Notes under the pieces: generated by a model | Told to the model about the DNA's origin: nothing | Seen by the model: the letters and a program-made list of their open reading frames with translations, nothing else | Database searches by the model: none | In this document: positions 36,640 through 48,026 of the stretch, piece by piece | How the letters are laid out: each line of letters opens with the position of its first letter | How positions within the stretch are numbered: position 1 is the stretch's first letter | Assembly (NCBI RefSeq): GCF_040712315.1 | Contig: NC_134013.1 | Coordinates: 81,040,001 to 81,104,000 of the forward strand | DNA from: Castanea sativa | Taxonomy: Eukaryota > Streptophyta > Magnoliopsida > Fagales > Fagaceae | Reading direction: 5' to 3' | Length of the DNA: 64,000 nt | Made by a program: the position numbers and the translations under genes

Positions 36640-37114
36640 GGCCGTCGTGCCGGTTCCCGAGAGATGATCGGGTAGTCATCCTTCATGCCTTTGTTGGATT
36701 TGGGCGGACGGAGATTAGCCTAACGACACCTTTGGAGCGAGACTTAATGTAATAACCTACTTTGGAAAGTTTATGGGACTCGTACAGAAAGACAACATCG
36801 TGCCAGGTGAGGTTTAAACCCATCTGCTCGTTTAGAGCATCGACACTACCCAAAACTCTAAAAACGTTTGGGAGGCATTGATCGGGGCACAAACGGTGGT
36901 TGCGAAGGTACTCCCTAGTTACAGGCCTCATTGGGAGGGTCATCCCACCTTCTATAAAGGCTATCATTGGGATGATAACCTCTCCCTCCTTTCTAGAACC
37001 GGCCACGGCTTCTGCCGGGCAGTATTTCAAACCTACATCGCCGGGAATGTAGTACTTGGCTCTAAAGCCTTCCATTCCAGCGGCGGTATCAACTAGACAC
37101 TTAAATCTACCCAT
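36640..37114 (-). pseudogene. Antisense gene of the gypsy element, N-terminal 'putative gypsy-type transposon' domain
   Basis: The frame 37114-36683 contains MTLPMRPVTREYLRNHRLCP followed by CLPNVFRVLGSVDALNEQMG and YYIKSRSKGVVRLI. This pattern resembles the Transposase_28 / 'putative gypsy type transposon' family found in plant retroelement antisense ORFs. After a stop at 36683 the sequence continues in another frame with a Pro-rich stretch (RRPPSPPLSGEI). It probably forms one gene with the coiled-coil part downstream, split by introns and lesions. Confidence 0.6.
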
Positions 37115-37622
37115 CAGAAAAGAATGAAAGGCTAAACTCTAAAGGGGAGAATGTTTACAAGGATAGCCGAGGACTATATCCGAGGAGAAAAGGTTAAAGA
37201 GAGAGAGAGTAAGAACTTACAAAGATAAAGGTGTGCAAATTTCCACGGTTTTCTGCAGGTAAAGTATGATTGCTGATGTTTTGATGGGATTAGCCCCTGG
37301 GAAATTAAATGAAGGCGCAGGTTCCCGAAGCGTCACGATGTGCGGAAAAGTGGCCTCGAAATTATGTTTATCCCGCCCAAATTTTCGTGGAGTAACGAGG
37401 ACCGTTGGATACCCATCTCGCCGTTGAACGTGGAAGACAAAGTGTGGCTTACAGTCATAAATGCGCGCGTTTTTGAAAATAAAACCGCCAGGTGGCATCT
37501 TCTGGGACGCGAAACGATTTCTGCACGTGTAATCACTCACAAAGTGTGTAAAGTGGGTTCTCGTCAGTTCAAAACCCTATTTTTCTCCTTGGACGTTGAA
37601 AATTAGTGTTTTGAGGGGCTAT

Positions 37623-38371
37623 TGTGGGGAGTAAAAAGACCCTGATGGAGATATGGGCCTTTGGGCCGTGCTAAGGGAGGCCGACCTGCTCTTGAATTTA
37701 GAACTTGTTAGTACTACGAGCCGGCCCATACGCCGAGGATCCGAGGATCCAGCCGAGGGTGAATTTCTCTTCGGACGGACACCGGAGAATCTGGGACTTC
37801 ATGATAAACGTTAGGCAATGACATGGTTAAAACCAGTGGACAAAGGGGGTAAACCCTTGAATGTCCTGGAAGCACCGATGTAAGAGAAACACCAAGGATA
37901 AAGGCTGTCACCTCCACTTTAAAGACCCTGCACCTACCACCCTGGCCGCATTAATGGGGAAATGACACCTGAACAGTGGAAGGGAAACTTCTGGTTACTA
38001 TTCAAAGGCACTGAGAAAAGAAATATCTAGGCTAAGGGGGAGTTTGGGGCAACACGTGTACAAAGCATCAAAAAGAAGAGTATTTAAGGAGCAACTTAGA
38101 ACAGAAATGGGGATCCCTTCTTTGTAACCTAAAGGAAAGAGAAAAAGAGAAAGAGAAATAATATAATAACAGTTCTCGGCTTACGTCCGAGCAGGTTGAC
38201 TTACAGTATTCCCTGTTGTTTTCAAGTGTTTATAATCTTTGGCTTGTCATTTAATCCTCAAACACTTCTAACCTGGGTTTCAAGCCCACACTCTACAAAT
38301 TACATTGTTTAAGGCTCATTGGGCCTGAGCCCGTAACTGTTCTTAGGGCCAGGTGCAATTGTGCACTTACA
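37623..38371 (+). repeat. 3' LTR of the gypsy element
   Basis: TGTGGGGAGTAAAAAGACCC to GTGCACTTACA, 749 bp, preceded by a purine tract (TTGAGGGGCT) serving as polypurine tract. TSD AACTT follows at 38372-38376. Confidence 0.95.
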
Positions 38372-38376
38372 AACTT

Positions 38377-38642
38377 ATTGTGGGATAAAGTTGTTTTTCA
38401 AAATAAATTAGTAAAAAATAATTTTTAAAAATAAGTCATACTTTTTATGTTGACTAAAAATATTCTTTGACTTATTTTTTTTGCTGCTACCAAATATTAG
38501 AAAATATGGAAAACTATCTTTACATAAGATTTTCCACCGAAACAAACAAAGTGTTTGTTTAGTTATCAAGAATTTGGAAGGCATCCCATAAAATAAAAAT
38601 TAGAAGGAAAAAGAAAGAGGCAAAAAAGAAAAAGAAAAAGAA

Positions 38643-38675
<33 letters not shown>

Positions 38676-39532
38676 ACAAACCAAAAATGCCACTTAAGTG
38701 CCTTTGTTAACATTGTTAAATATTGTTATTGTTATTAAGTAACACAACCAATTTGTTAGCTGCCCAGAGGCTTGTAGGTTTTATTAAAAAAGAAAAAGGC
38801 ATTTTGTAGTTTGATTGGTATCTTTTGATGTTTTCAAGAAACAGTTAAGATTCAAATGTCCATTCACATTAAAACTTATTTATAAAGAATAAGGCTAATT
38901 AACACAAAACAATCTGAGTTCCAAAAAGAAACCGCCTTTAAAAAGTTGAGGAATTTAAAGTTTTAGTCTAGTTTCATCGTCTTCTAGGACATATATTCTT
39001 GCTTTTTAAAGAGTAAGGGCCGTTTAATTCATTAAACGGACACGAATCAAAGTGAAATATTCATCTTTCCTTATCCCATATTAGGATGAAGTGGGAGTAG
39101 AGGGAAAGGTAACCGAATTAGTAATTTAGTATATTTGAGTCTTCTTTCCTTCTACTCCTCTCCTTTCCCTTCATTTCAAATGCTACATTGATTTATGGAA
39201 TAGGAATCATCTTTTATCAATCTCCAAAGAATCATATTCTACTTGAGTTGTCAAAACATGCATCTAACTGAATAACTAACGTTTATTCAATCGGAATTTA
39301 GCACTCTCGTATTCTTTCCAATTTGTGATAGTATTAAGGATTTCTAAGGCTATTATATTTTTTGCCATGATTTGATTCTCTCTCTCTCTCTCTCTCTCAA
39401 AATAAATCGCATTGATATGTGGGAGTGTTCTATCCCATTTGCTCAAATCAGGCACTACCAAGTAATGCAAGTGGTATTCTCAAAAAAAAAAAAAAAAAAA
39501 GTAATGCAAGTGGCACTTTGAATACACGTGTA
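38377..39532. other. Spacer between the two LTR elements
   Basis: AT-rich, with a (TA)n at about 38645-38665, a (CT)n at about 39378-39398 and a poly-A at about 39482-39500. No gene seen. Confidence 0.5.
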
Positions 39533-39537
39533 AACCC

Positions 39538-39825
39538 TATTACAAAACAGAATTGGAAGAAAAATGAAAAATGAATTCATTGATTTGATTACAGTTACAA
39601 CTTCTATATATATACAACAAGAGAAAGGAAATTATTACTAACTAACTCATAACAGATAAATATAGCTATACTACTTGTAGTTCTCATACAGTACAAAGCT
39701 ATACGACATGTAGATTAAGTCTCATTTGATTCTTCAATTTTATCTTCGCTCAATTTCTTCTTCTTCGTAGACTTGCTCCTAACAGACTCTGCAACTGCAA
39801 CTGATCTTGATTTGTTATTTTTACA
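39538..39825 (-). repeat. 3' LTR of the copia element
   Basis: On the coding strand it begins TGTAAAAATAACAAATC and ends TTTTGTAATA. A polypurine tract (TTGAGGGGGAG) lies immediately before it. It differs from the other LTR at about nine bases plus a 3-bp indel. Confidence 0.93.
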
Positions 39826-41319
39826 CTCCCCCTCAAGATGAAGTGGGGAATGCACATTCAACATATTCATCTTGGATAGCAGCTTGTGAAACTGATGTGC
39901 ACTGAGTGCCTTTGTAAGCAAATCAGCAAGCTGTGATTGAGTCCTAATGTGCAGCAACCTTATTACTCCTTGAACCATTTTGTCTCTCACGACATGGCAG
40001 TCAATCTCTATGTGTTTTGTGCGCTCATGGAACACTGGATTGGCTGCAATGTGGAGAGCAGACTGACTGTCACTGAATAATAATGCAGCCTTAGGGTAAT
40101 CAACTTGTATATCTCTTAGTAAACTAAGAATCCACACGATCTCACACACTGCTACTGCCATAGAACGATACTCAGCTTCTGCAGATGACCTATTAAGTGT
40201 GTTTTGTTTCTTAGACTTCCAAGAAACTAATGAATCCCCCAAGAACATGCAATAACCAGTTACTGACCTTCTTGTATCAGGGCAAGCAGCCCAATCTGAA
40301 TCAGTAAAGCCTTTAAGATGTAATTCATATGCACTTGAGAACAATAACCCTTGTCCTGGACTACCTTTGAGGTACTGCAACACCCTATTTGCTGCAGCCT
40401 GATGTCGTTTCCGAGGCTTGAACATAAATTGGCTCAATTTATGAACAGCAAAGGTTATATCAGGTCTTGTGATTGTAAGGTACAAGAGCCTGCCCACCAA
40501 CCTTCTATAAAAGCTTGGATTTGTCAACAATTCACCTTGGTACTTACTTAACTTCAGGTTGTGCTCCATGGGGGTTTTGGCTGGTTTACAACCTAGCAAA
40601 CCTTCATCATTTATCAATTCCAGAGTGTATTTTCTTTGACACAAATGGATGCCTTTCTGTGATCTAGCTATCTTAAGCCCAAGGAAAAACTTCAAATCTC
40701 CAAGGTCTTTTAGTTTAAACTGCTGATCTAGAAGAATCTTCAGTTTTGCCACAGACTTAGGATTATCACTTGCAATCAAAATATCATCTACATACACCAA
40801 TAAAGCAATGAAAGACTCTGGTGTTTTCTTGGTGAACAAAGAATAATCTGCCTTAGACTGCCTGAATCCCAACCTCAATAAAGCAGCAGAGAACTTTGCA
40901 AACCATTGTCGTGAGGCTTGCTTAAGACCATAGAGAGACTTTTGTAATTTACAAACTACCTCCCCCTTGCTATGGAAGCCAGGTGGTAAAGTCATAAACA
41001 CTTCCTCATGTAAATCACCATACAGGAAAGCATTATTGACATCAAGTTGGGAAAGAGACCACCCTTTCACAGCAGTAACAACCAACAAACATTTCACAAA
41101 AACAAACTTTGCAACGGGGGAGAAAGTTTCTAAATAATCAAGGCCTTCCTTTTGAGAATAACCCTTGGCAACCAACCTAGCCTTGAACCTCTCCACAGTA
41201 CCATCAGCGTTATACTTCACCCTATACACCCACTTACAACCTATGGCTTTCTTACCAGGTGGTAAAGGCTCAAGAGACCAAGTATTATTAGCCTCTAAGG
41301 CCTTAATCTCACTAGCCAT
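39715..41319 (-). pseudogene. copia reverse transcriptase-RNase H
   Basis: A 534-codon uninterrupted frame: [45 protein letters not shown], the catalytic [12 protein letters not shown], then RNase H with [38 protein letters not shown] and [12 protein letters not shown]. The frame runs past the polypurine tract and ends about 37 codons inside the 3' LTR. It is the best-preserved part, but a TAG near 41409 separates it from the upstream pol frame, so it would not be made as part of a normal polyprotein. Confidence 0.93.
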
Positions 41320-41399
41320 AGCCTCCCTCCATTTAGGATCAAGAGCAGCCTCATCATAATGCTTGGGTTCAACTATAGAAGAAATGGCAGGTGGAGCTA

Positions 41400-42722
41400 T
41401 AGTAGAGACCTAATTGCAGTGATAAGCTTGTAAATAAGTTCGTTTAGAAGAAGTCCTAGTGGATCTCCTAATAGGATTTCTAAGAGGAGGAGTTAGGACA
41501 ACTGGCTCAGCATTAGGCATAGCAGCAGGCACAATTGCTGGCTCAATAATAGGCTCAATAGGAGGCACAATAGCTGGCTCAGCAGCAGCAGGGAACTCAA
41601 CAATGGGCTTCACAATGGACACAGGAGCTGAAGGAACATCAGAAGTTGAAGCTGATGCAGGCATGACAGGGGAAGAAGGGTGACTAGAACCAATAAAAGA
41701 ACAAGGCTCAAAAAAGAAAGGATTAGTGGTGGGAAGAGGCTAAGATGGAACAGAAGGAGAAGAAGATTTAGAAAGGAAAGGAAAGTAGTCTCATGAAAAA
41801 TGACATCTCTAGAGATGAAAATGCATCTAGACTTTAATTCTAAAAGTTTGTACCCTTTGATGTTATAAGGGTAACCAATAAAAACACATTCTCTAGCTCC
41901 AGGATCAAACTTAGGTCTATGGGCAGCAATGGTTGAAGCAAAGCATAGACAGCCAAAAGACCTAAGAAAAGAGTAAGATGGAGGTTTGTGATAAAGAAGT
42001 TCAAAGGGGGTTTTATTATGTAAAACAGAAGAGGGAAGCCTATTGATTAAGAAAACTGCAGTTAGAATGCATTCACCCTAATATGATATAGGTAAATTAG
42101 ACTGAACCTTCAAAGCTCTAGCAGTTGAAAGTATATGTTGATGCTTTCTCTCCACAACAGAATTTTGTTGTGGAGTATAAGCACAACTCTTTTGATGCAA
42201 AATGCTATGAGCAGAAAAGAATTCAGGCATATTAAATTCAGGGGCATTGTCTGATCTTATGATCTTGATACAAGCATTAAACTTAGTCTTAACCATTGCA
42301 TGAAAAGAAAGTAGGATTGGTCTGACATCAGATTTGGATTTCAAAAGAAACACCCAAGTAGAACGAGTGGCATCATCAACAATGGTTAAAAAATATCTAT
42401 AACCATCATAAGTAACAACAAAATAAGGACCCCATACATCAATATGAAGAAGATCAAAAGGAAACTTGGGAATTTCATTATGAGTGGGAAATGGTAATCT
42501 TTTCTGTTTAGCCAAAGGGCAAACAGTACAAACATCATCACAAGATTGTAAAAAGGAAGGTAAAGCATCCTTAATGGGCAACAATTTATTATAAGAGGGA
42601 TGGTCTAACCTAGAATGCCACAACTTTGACATATCAACAACAGAATTGACAATAAGAGTAGACTTGGTGTGAGAAAAACACTGAGACAATGAAGGCTGTT
42701 TGGATGAAATGATGCATCTCAC
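41400..42722 (-). pseudogene. copia integrase and linker
   Basis: The gag-pre-integrase zinc region (LWHSRLDHPSYNKLL... CTVCPLAKQKRLPF) and integrase core (LLHIDVWGPY, IKIIRSDNAPEF, QQNSVVERKHQHIL) lie in the frame 42722-42078. It stops at a TAG just after NLPISY where relatives have Trp. Reading on in frame gives typical linker sequence, then a Pro/Ala-rich stretch (41664-41410) ending at another TAG. Confidence 0.9.
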
Positions 42723-42753
42723 TCACTCCAATCGTCCTCCAGCAGGTAAGGTC

Positions 42754-44205
42754 CTAAATGAAACAGAATTGAGATAGAAAAACAAGACAAAAAGGAAGTT
42801 GTTTTGTGAGTTTGCTGACTGACAAAAGGTTAAAAGTAAAACTAGGAACACAAAGAACATTGTGAAGAGTAAATTGAGCAGAAAGTTGTATTGTACCAAC
42901 ATGTGTGACAGTAGCAGACTCACCATTTGGCAAGTTAACAACACAATGAGAGATAGAAGTGATTGAGGTCAACATAGAAACTGAACAAACTATATGGTCT
43001 AAAGCCCTAATGTCAATGACCCAAACATGATTCTCAAAAGCTGTTCTATTTATGACCTTAGCAGAAAAAATGGAATGCTTGGAATTAAACACACCATGAG
43101 GCAAAATGTCAATACCTGATAGAGGTGTGATGGCTGGAGAAGTAAAAGAAACATTGTTAGCCATAACAACTGAATTTTGAGATTCTTGAGGTGAAGCTCC
43201 AATCATAGCAAGAATCTTCTGATATTGATCTGAAGTGAAAGGAAACGGAATCTGTGGCTGTACATGAAGAGATGAATCTTGGGAATCAAGGTGAACAGAA
43301 ACTTGATTAGCCAAAGAAGCTTTGCCTTTGGCTTTGTAACCAGGAGGATATTCGTGAAGTTTGCAACATTTCTCCATAGTATGACCTTGCAAACCACAGT
43401 GACTACAGATGGGCCTTTCCTTGCCTTTACCCTTGTTGTTCTTGGAACCAATCTTAGCTGCAAGAGCAGTAGACTCCACAAAAGGTCCACATGCCCTTCC
43501 TATTGACCTTTGCCTCTCTTCTTGGATCAGTAATGAATACACCTTGTTGATAGGAGGAAGAGGACCCATCAACAAAACCTTACCTCTAATCTGTGCAAAA
43601 GATTCATTCAATCCAATAAGTAATTGCAGAACTGATTCTTGATGTTGGAGATCAGCAATCTTATCATTGACATAGCAAGTGCACTTTCCACATGAGCAAT
43701 AAGGAAAAGAACTGAAATTCTGAATTTCATCCCACAGAATGGTGAGCTGAGTGAAGTAATCACTCACAGAAAAATCACCTTGAGAAATACTAGCCAAATC
43801 CTTCTGCAATTGAAACACTCTAGGTCCATTGCCTTGAGAAAACATGTCCTTCAAAGTCTTCCAAACCTCCATTGCAATCTTGCGATAAGTCATACTTGCA
43901 GCAATTTTGGGGGAAACAGAATTGAGAATCCAGGTCACAACTATGTTGTTGCAACGATTCCATGCTTGCACAAGGATTGGAATTTTCGCCATTGTTGGAG
44001 TGAGAATCGTAGTTCCATCTATGAAACCGAGCTTACTCTTAACACTTAGGGCTCTCTCCATCGATCTTGCCCAGGTCGAGTAATTATCCCCACCAATCAG
44101 AGGTTGGGACACCAAAACAGCACCAGGATTCTCCGCGTGGTGCAAGAAAAAGGGATGAGATTCATCAATGGTGATCGATGAACTCAAAGAATCCGAATTC
44201 GCCAT
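42754..44205 (-). pseudogene. copia gag and protease
   Basis: Starts MANSDSLSSSITIDESHPFF. It has the copia gag domain (LIGGDNYSTWARSMERALSV, WKTLKDMFSQGNGPRVFQLQ), a CCHC zinc knuckle (CSHCGLQGHTMEKC), and the protease region HVWVIDIRALDHI, where the family reads D-S-G-A. The active-site Ser-Gly is replaced by Ile-Arg, so the protease is predicted dead. The frame ends at 42754 with a shift into the next domain. Confidence 0.92.
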
Positions 44206-44440
44206 ATCAATTGCGAGAAAGCAAGAAAATTTTCTCAGGAAAGTTTCTCAAGATTGATGAGAAAACAAGAAGACGTCTCAAAATCTCAAAACCAAGAACA
44301 AGAAGATCTCCCAAGAAAGTTTCTCAAAATCGAAGAGAAAGGGAGAGATTTTCTCGGGAAAATTTTCTGATTTGGAGGGAAAAGAGACGTCTAGAATCAA
44401 GGAAAAGAAAAAGCTAGGAAATCAGTGAAACTGTGCTAGC

Positions 44441-44453
44441 TGCTCTGATACCA
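44441..44453 (-). promoter_or_regulatory. copia primer binding site (tRNA-Met)
   Basis: TGGTATCAGAGCA on the coding strand, directly after the 5' LTR: the standard initiator tRNA-Met PBS of plant copia elements. Confidence 0.95.
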
Positions 44454-44738
44454 TATTACAAAACATAATTGGAAGAAAAATGAAAAATGAATTCATTGAT
44501 TTGATTACAGTTACAACTTCTATATATATACAACAAGAGAAAGGAAATTATTACTAACTAACTCATAACAGATAAACATAGCTATAGTACTTGTAGTTCT
44601 CATACAATACAATGCTATACGACATGTAGCTTAAGTCTCATTTGATTCTTCAATTCTATCTTCACTCAATTTCTTCTTCTTCGTAGACTTGCTCCTAACA
44701 GACTCTACTGCAACTGATCTTGATTTGTTATCTTTACA
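44454..44738 (-). repeat. 5' LTR of the copia element
   Basis: 285 bp, paired with 39538-39825. It is adjacent to the PBS on one side and the TSD AACCC on the other. Confidence 0.93.
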
Positions 44739-44743
44739 AACCC

Positions 44744-45807
44744 CACATAAAGTGAGCTTGAAAGTAAGCTATAAGTCTCGTGGACTAAAGGGAAGAAATT
44801 GGAGTCACCACTTGGTTTTACAATCCAATAATTGGCTTTTGACCTCTAAAGTCAAAGTCCAACATTTCTAAGTTCGGACTTCGGGGGTTCTTTTTTATTT
44901 TTTTGAAAGAAGTTTGGAGTTGAGATATAAGGATAGAGAATGTATTAAACACCCACATTGTTTGATCCAAAGATCATTTTTATTATTGTCACATGGTCAT
45001 TTTCAATCGAAAGTCTAGTAAAATTAAGAAGAAAACCCTAGCTTATTCATATATTTAAAAATAATAAACATTTCACAAACCACTAGAAAAAGAGAAAACA
45101 AAAACAAACAAACAAAAATGAAAAGCACAAAAGAAGAGTTTAATCCCCCTTTTTTTTATAGAGAAAATCTGTGAGACAGATTATACTATTTAAGGGTAGC
45201 TAGAGTTCGCTTTTTTGATCGATCTTCTTCTGAGTGTAGTAAGGCCTATTTGGATTTAGGTAGTGCATGTTTTGCAAATTGTGACTCAAGGATCGTCCTC
45301 AAAAACTAAGGGGTTCAAATTGACTAGATCGACCGGTTTGGCTAATTCAAAACCGAGACCTAGTCTAGTCCAGCCCACATTAGAAAGCAAAAAAAAAAAA
45401 AAGTTAAATTAAGTCAAAATAGATCAAATTGACAATTCAATTTTAACCAAAACCAATTCTGATTCCAGAGTTAAACCACTTTTAATTACTAATTTTTATA
45501 AACTTATCCAAGACCAAACCCAAAAAAATAAAAAATAAAAAATAAAATGGCAGCCCCACACAAAAGCTAGCCTAAACATAATTTAAAAATAAAAAATAAG
45601 ACCAAATGTCTAAAGCATTCACTTTTATGTAGGTTGAGATTGTGTTCAACGCATCAATTGCACCGGATACATTAAAATGCAGACACAAATTCATATCTCA
45701 ACGTGTCCAATGCATTAATGCGCTAAGCATAAGTCATGTCCTTTTATGTGATTTGTGAAAGGTTGTGATGATAGGTAACATTACCTCAAACTCCCTCCGT
45801 ATTACTT
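44744..45807. other. Intergenic, nothing recognised
   Basis: AT-rich sequence with A-runs. No gene, LTR or clear repeat seen. Confidence 0.5.
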
Positions 45808-45810
45808 TTA

Positions 45811-46020
45811 GAGGGCGTTTGGATAGCGCAAACGCGCGTCCAAGTTTTTTTTTTTTTTTTTTACGTGTGTTTGTTACTGTTCATTGGCCATGAACAGTGA
45901 TTTTAGGCCAATGAACAGTAAATTTTGGCATGAACAGTATTTTTTATCCATTTAAAAATTATTTTACTACAGTGTTTTCAGTTTTTAGTTTTCAGCAATA
46001 AGTTCTATCCAAACAGACCC
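45811..46020. mobile_element. Tourist-like MITE, complete, 210 bp
   Basis: GAGGGCGTTTGGATAG at the left and CTATCCAAACAGACCC at the right are inverted repeats, flanked by TTA at 45808-45810 and 46021-46023 (PIF/Harbinger-type target). Internal TGTTCATTGGCC/GGCCAATGAACAG forms a second hairpin. Confidence 0.85.
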
Positions 46021-46023
46021 TTA

Positions 46024-48026
46024 ATGTGCGTCACTTGCCACCATCACAACAAGACTTGTACACTTAGCCTAACATTAACATAAATAAATAACTAAATAAA
46101 TAGTCAAACACAAAATTCAATATTGACCTAAAGAATGGTAGGAACATATAAAAGCTAACCCGTACATTCATGTTTGAAATTCTTGAAGGAGTGAGTAACA
46201 TTCAAAGAGGAGGTAGTCTAACATATATCCTCTTTCCTTTTTCTAATGTACGACTTAAAAAATCTTTATCACAAAACAACCAGTACCATATTTAAAAAAT
46301 AAAATGATATTAAGATTGCCTTTAACAAATGTCCCACGTTTAGAATTTACATGATAATCAATAAGAGGTAATTTTTATAAATTTCTTCTAAGGATCTTTG
46401 TGAAAAAATGTAAGGAGTTAGGACATCCCAAGATAAAATGTAAAACCATGTATTTATTCTATTTAATTATATCAACCTGAAAACTCTTCCCTTTTTTATT
46501 CTTTGTGGAGTTTGGTTTTTACAGTCATCGAATTAATCTATTAAAAAAAATAGATAAGCTATCACTGGGACAAAATTGAACTCCGAACATCAACCTTATA
46601 GATTTGTATCAAATCTTTAATGGTAAGTTGTTAACAGTTTTAATTTAAACCTACAATTTAAATTACTTTTCTAGCTCACTAATAACAATCGGTAACAACT
46701 TACTACTTAAAATTATTATTAATTCTAATTTAAAATCTACCACTGAAATTATTTTTTCGCTCACCAATAATAGCAAATAAAAACCTGTTACTCAAGATTT
46801 GTTATCATGCATTTATAGCATTTATCAAATATATCTTTCACTTGGTTACTCAAAAACTAGCAAAAACAAATCCACATTTAACCATGAGGAAATTGCGGCA
46901 AAGGCCCTAACCAGTCACCAGACATTAGACTCATTTACACAATGTTTAGGGGTTTTATTAATAAATATATTTTAAAAAAACCGTTTAAGCCGTTAAGGTT
47001 TTGAGCTGTCTCTTCTCCCGCGAAACAACACGTAAAAACAACTTTAGTCTCTAAAAAGGAGGAACAAGAATAGCAAATTAATAAGGACTTCAGAGCAAAA
47101 ACGGGTCGACCTCCTTTACAGATCAAATCCTAGCCAAAAAAAGCTATTAATTCGGGAACTGTATAGGAGTTTTTAGAATCAAGAATATAATTACTTTGAG
47201 AAGTAAAAATTCTCTTAAATTATTCATGTTATTTTTTACCTCCTCTCCTCTCTTCTAATTCTATTACATAATTATTACATTCCCTTGAGAGTTTTTCCTT
47301 TGAAACTTGACAGGGAATGTTTGTTTCCTCCATATAATCTACGGCATTCAAGTAAGTTCAACTGGGTTTGCTTTACATTGTTTTGTTTTTCATGTCTCTC
47401 TTTTTTTTGTTTATTTAATTTTTGTTAATTAATGTGCTTATAAAAAAATTTGTTAACTAATTTTGATCAGGCCTTAAACAAAAGGAAACCAAGAATGAAA
47501 TTAAAAGGGGAAACATGTGTTTTTGAATTAAATAAACATTTGTTAATTAATGTGTTTTTGAATGATGGAATTTAGATATATTCAATTTTTTTTTTTTGGT
47601 TGAAGTTTTGGTGTTTTGAATATTTTTAGTCCATCTAATATAGGGGAAACATGTAAGATATTGATGCATTGTGGTGTTGAATCTTTGAGATGAAATAAAT
47701 ATTGGAGCTGAATTATCAGAGGTGATATTATCCACCATAATCTTTGTGGGGATTTTCTGAAGCCAATAAATAAACTTAAACAGAAGTAATTAAAACTGAC
47801 TGCATTAATATGTAATAAACGTTGAACGTTACTATTAAGGATGCTAAATTAACGTCCTTGTGTTGTAACAAACAAATTTACTCTACCAACTTGTGAAAAT
47901 GTAATGTGTTAGTCATTATCATATCATTTTCTTTTTCTTTTTTTCTTTTCTTGTTTTTTGTCTTTCTTTACGATGTTGTTCATTCATCAACTCTAACTTT
48001 TGGATCTATGACAGAATCAGAACAAG
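46024..48026. other. Intergenic and GDPDL upstream region
   Basis: AT-rich with short direct repeats of an AATTTAAAATCTACCA/TCACCAATAA type near 46600-46780. No gene recognised. The last few hundred bases should hold the GDPDL promoter and 5'UTR; I saw no decisive motif. Confidence 0.4.

Larger units (their letters stand above)
27142..38371 (+). mobile_element. Tat/Ogre-like Ty3/gypsy LTR retrotransposon, full length
   Basis: 11,230 bp, bounded by near-identical LTRs and a 5-bp TSD. The order is LTR, PBS, gag, protease, RT-RNase H, a second (archaeal-type) RNase H, integrase, a 151-bp tandem array, an antisense gene, LTR. The second RNase H and the long 3' region with an antisense frame place it in the plant Tat lineage, as known from Ogre/Retand elements. 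No chromodomain is visible; pol ends NVNNLRRYYY near 33217. Every coding domain is recognisable but interrupted by frameshifts or stops, so it is non-autonomous as read. Confidence 0.95.
39538..44738 (-). mobile_element. Ty1/copia LTR retrotransposon, full length, inactivated
   Basis: 5,201 bp on the minus strand, flanked by a 5-bp TSD AACCC (39533-39537 and 44739-44743). LTRs are 285-288 bp. Order: gag, protease, integrase, RT, RNase H (the copia order). Domains are full length but carry stops (TAG near 41409 and 42077) and a damaged protease motif. LTR ends are TG...TA, not TG...CA. Confidence 0.95.
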
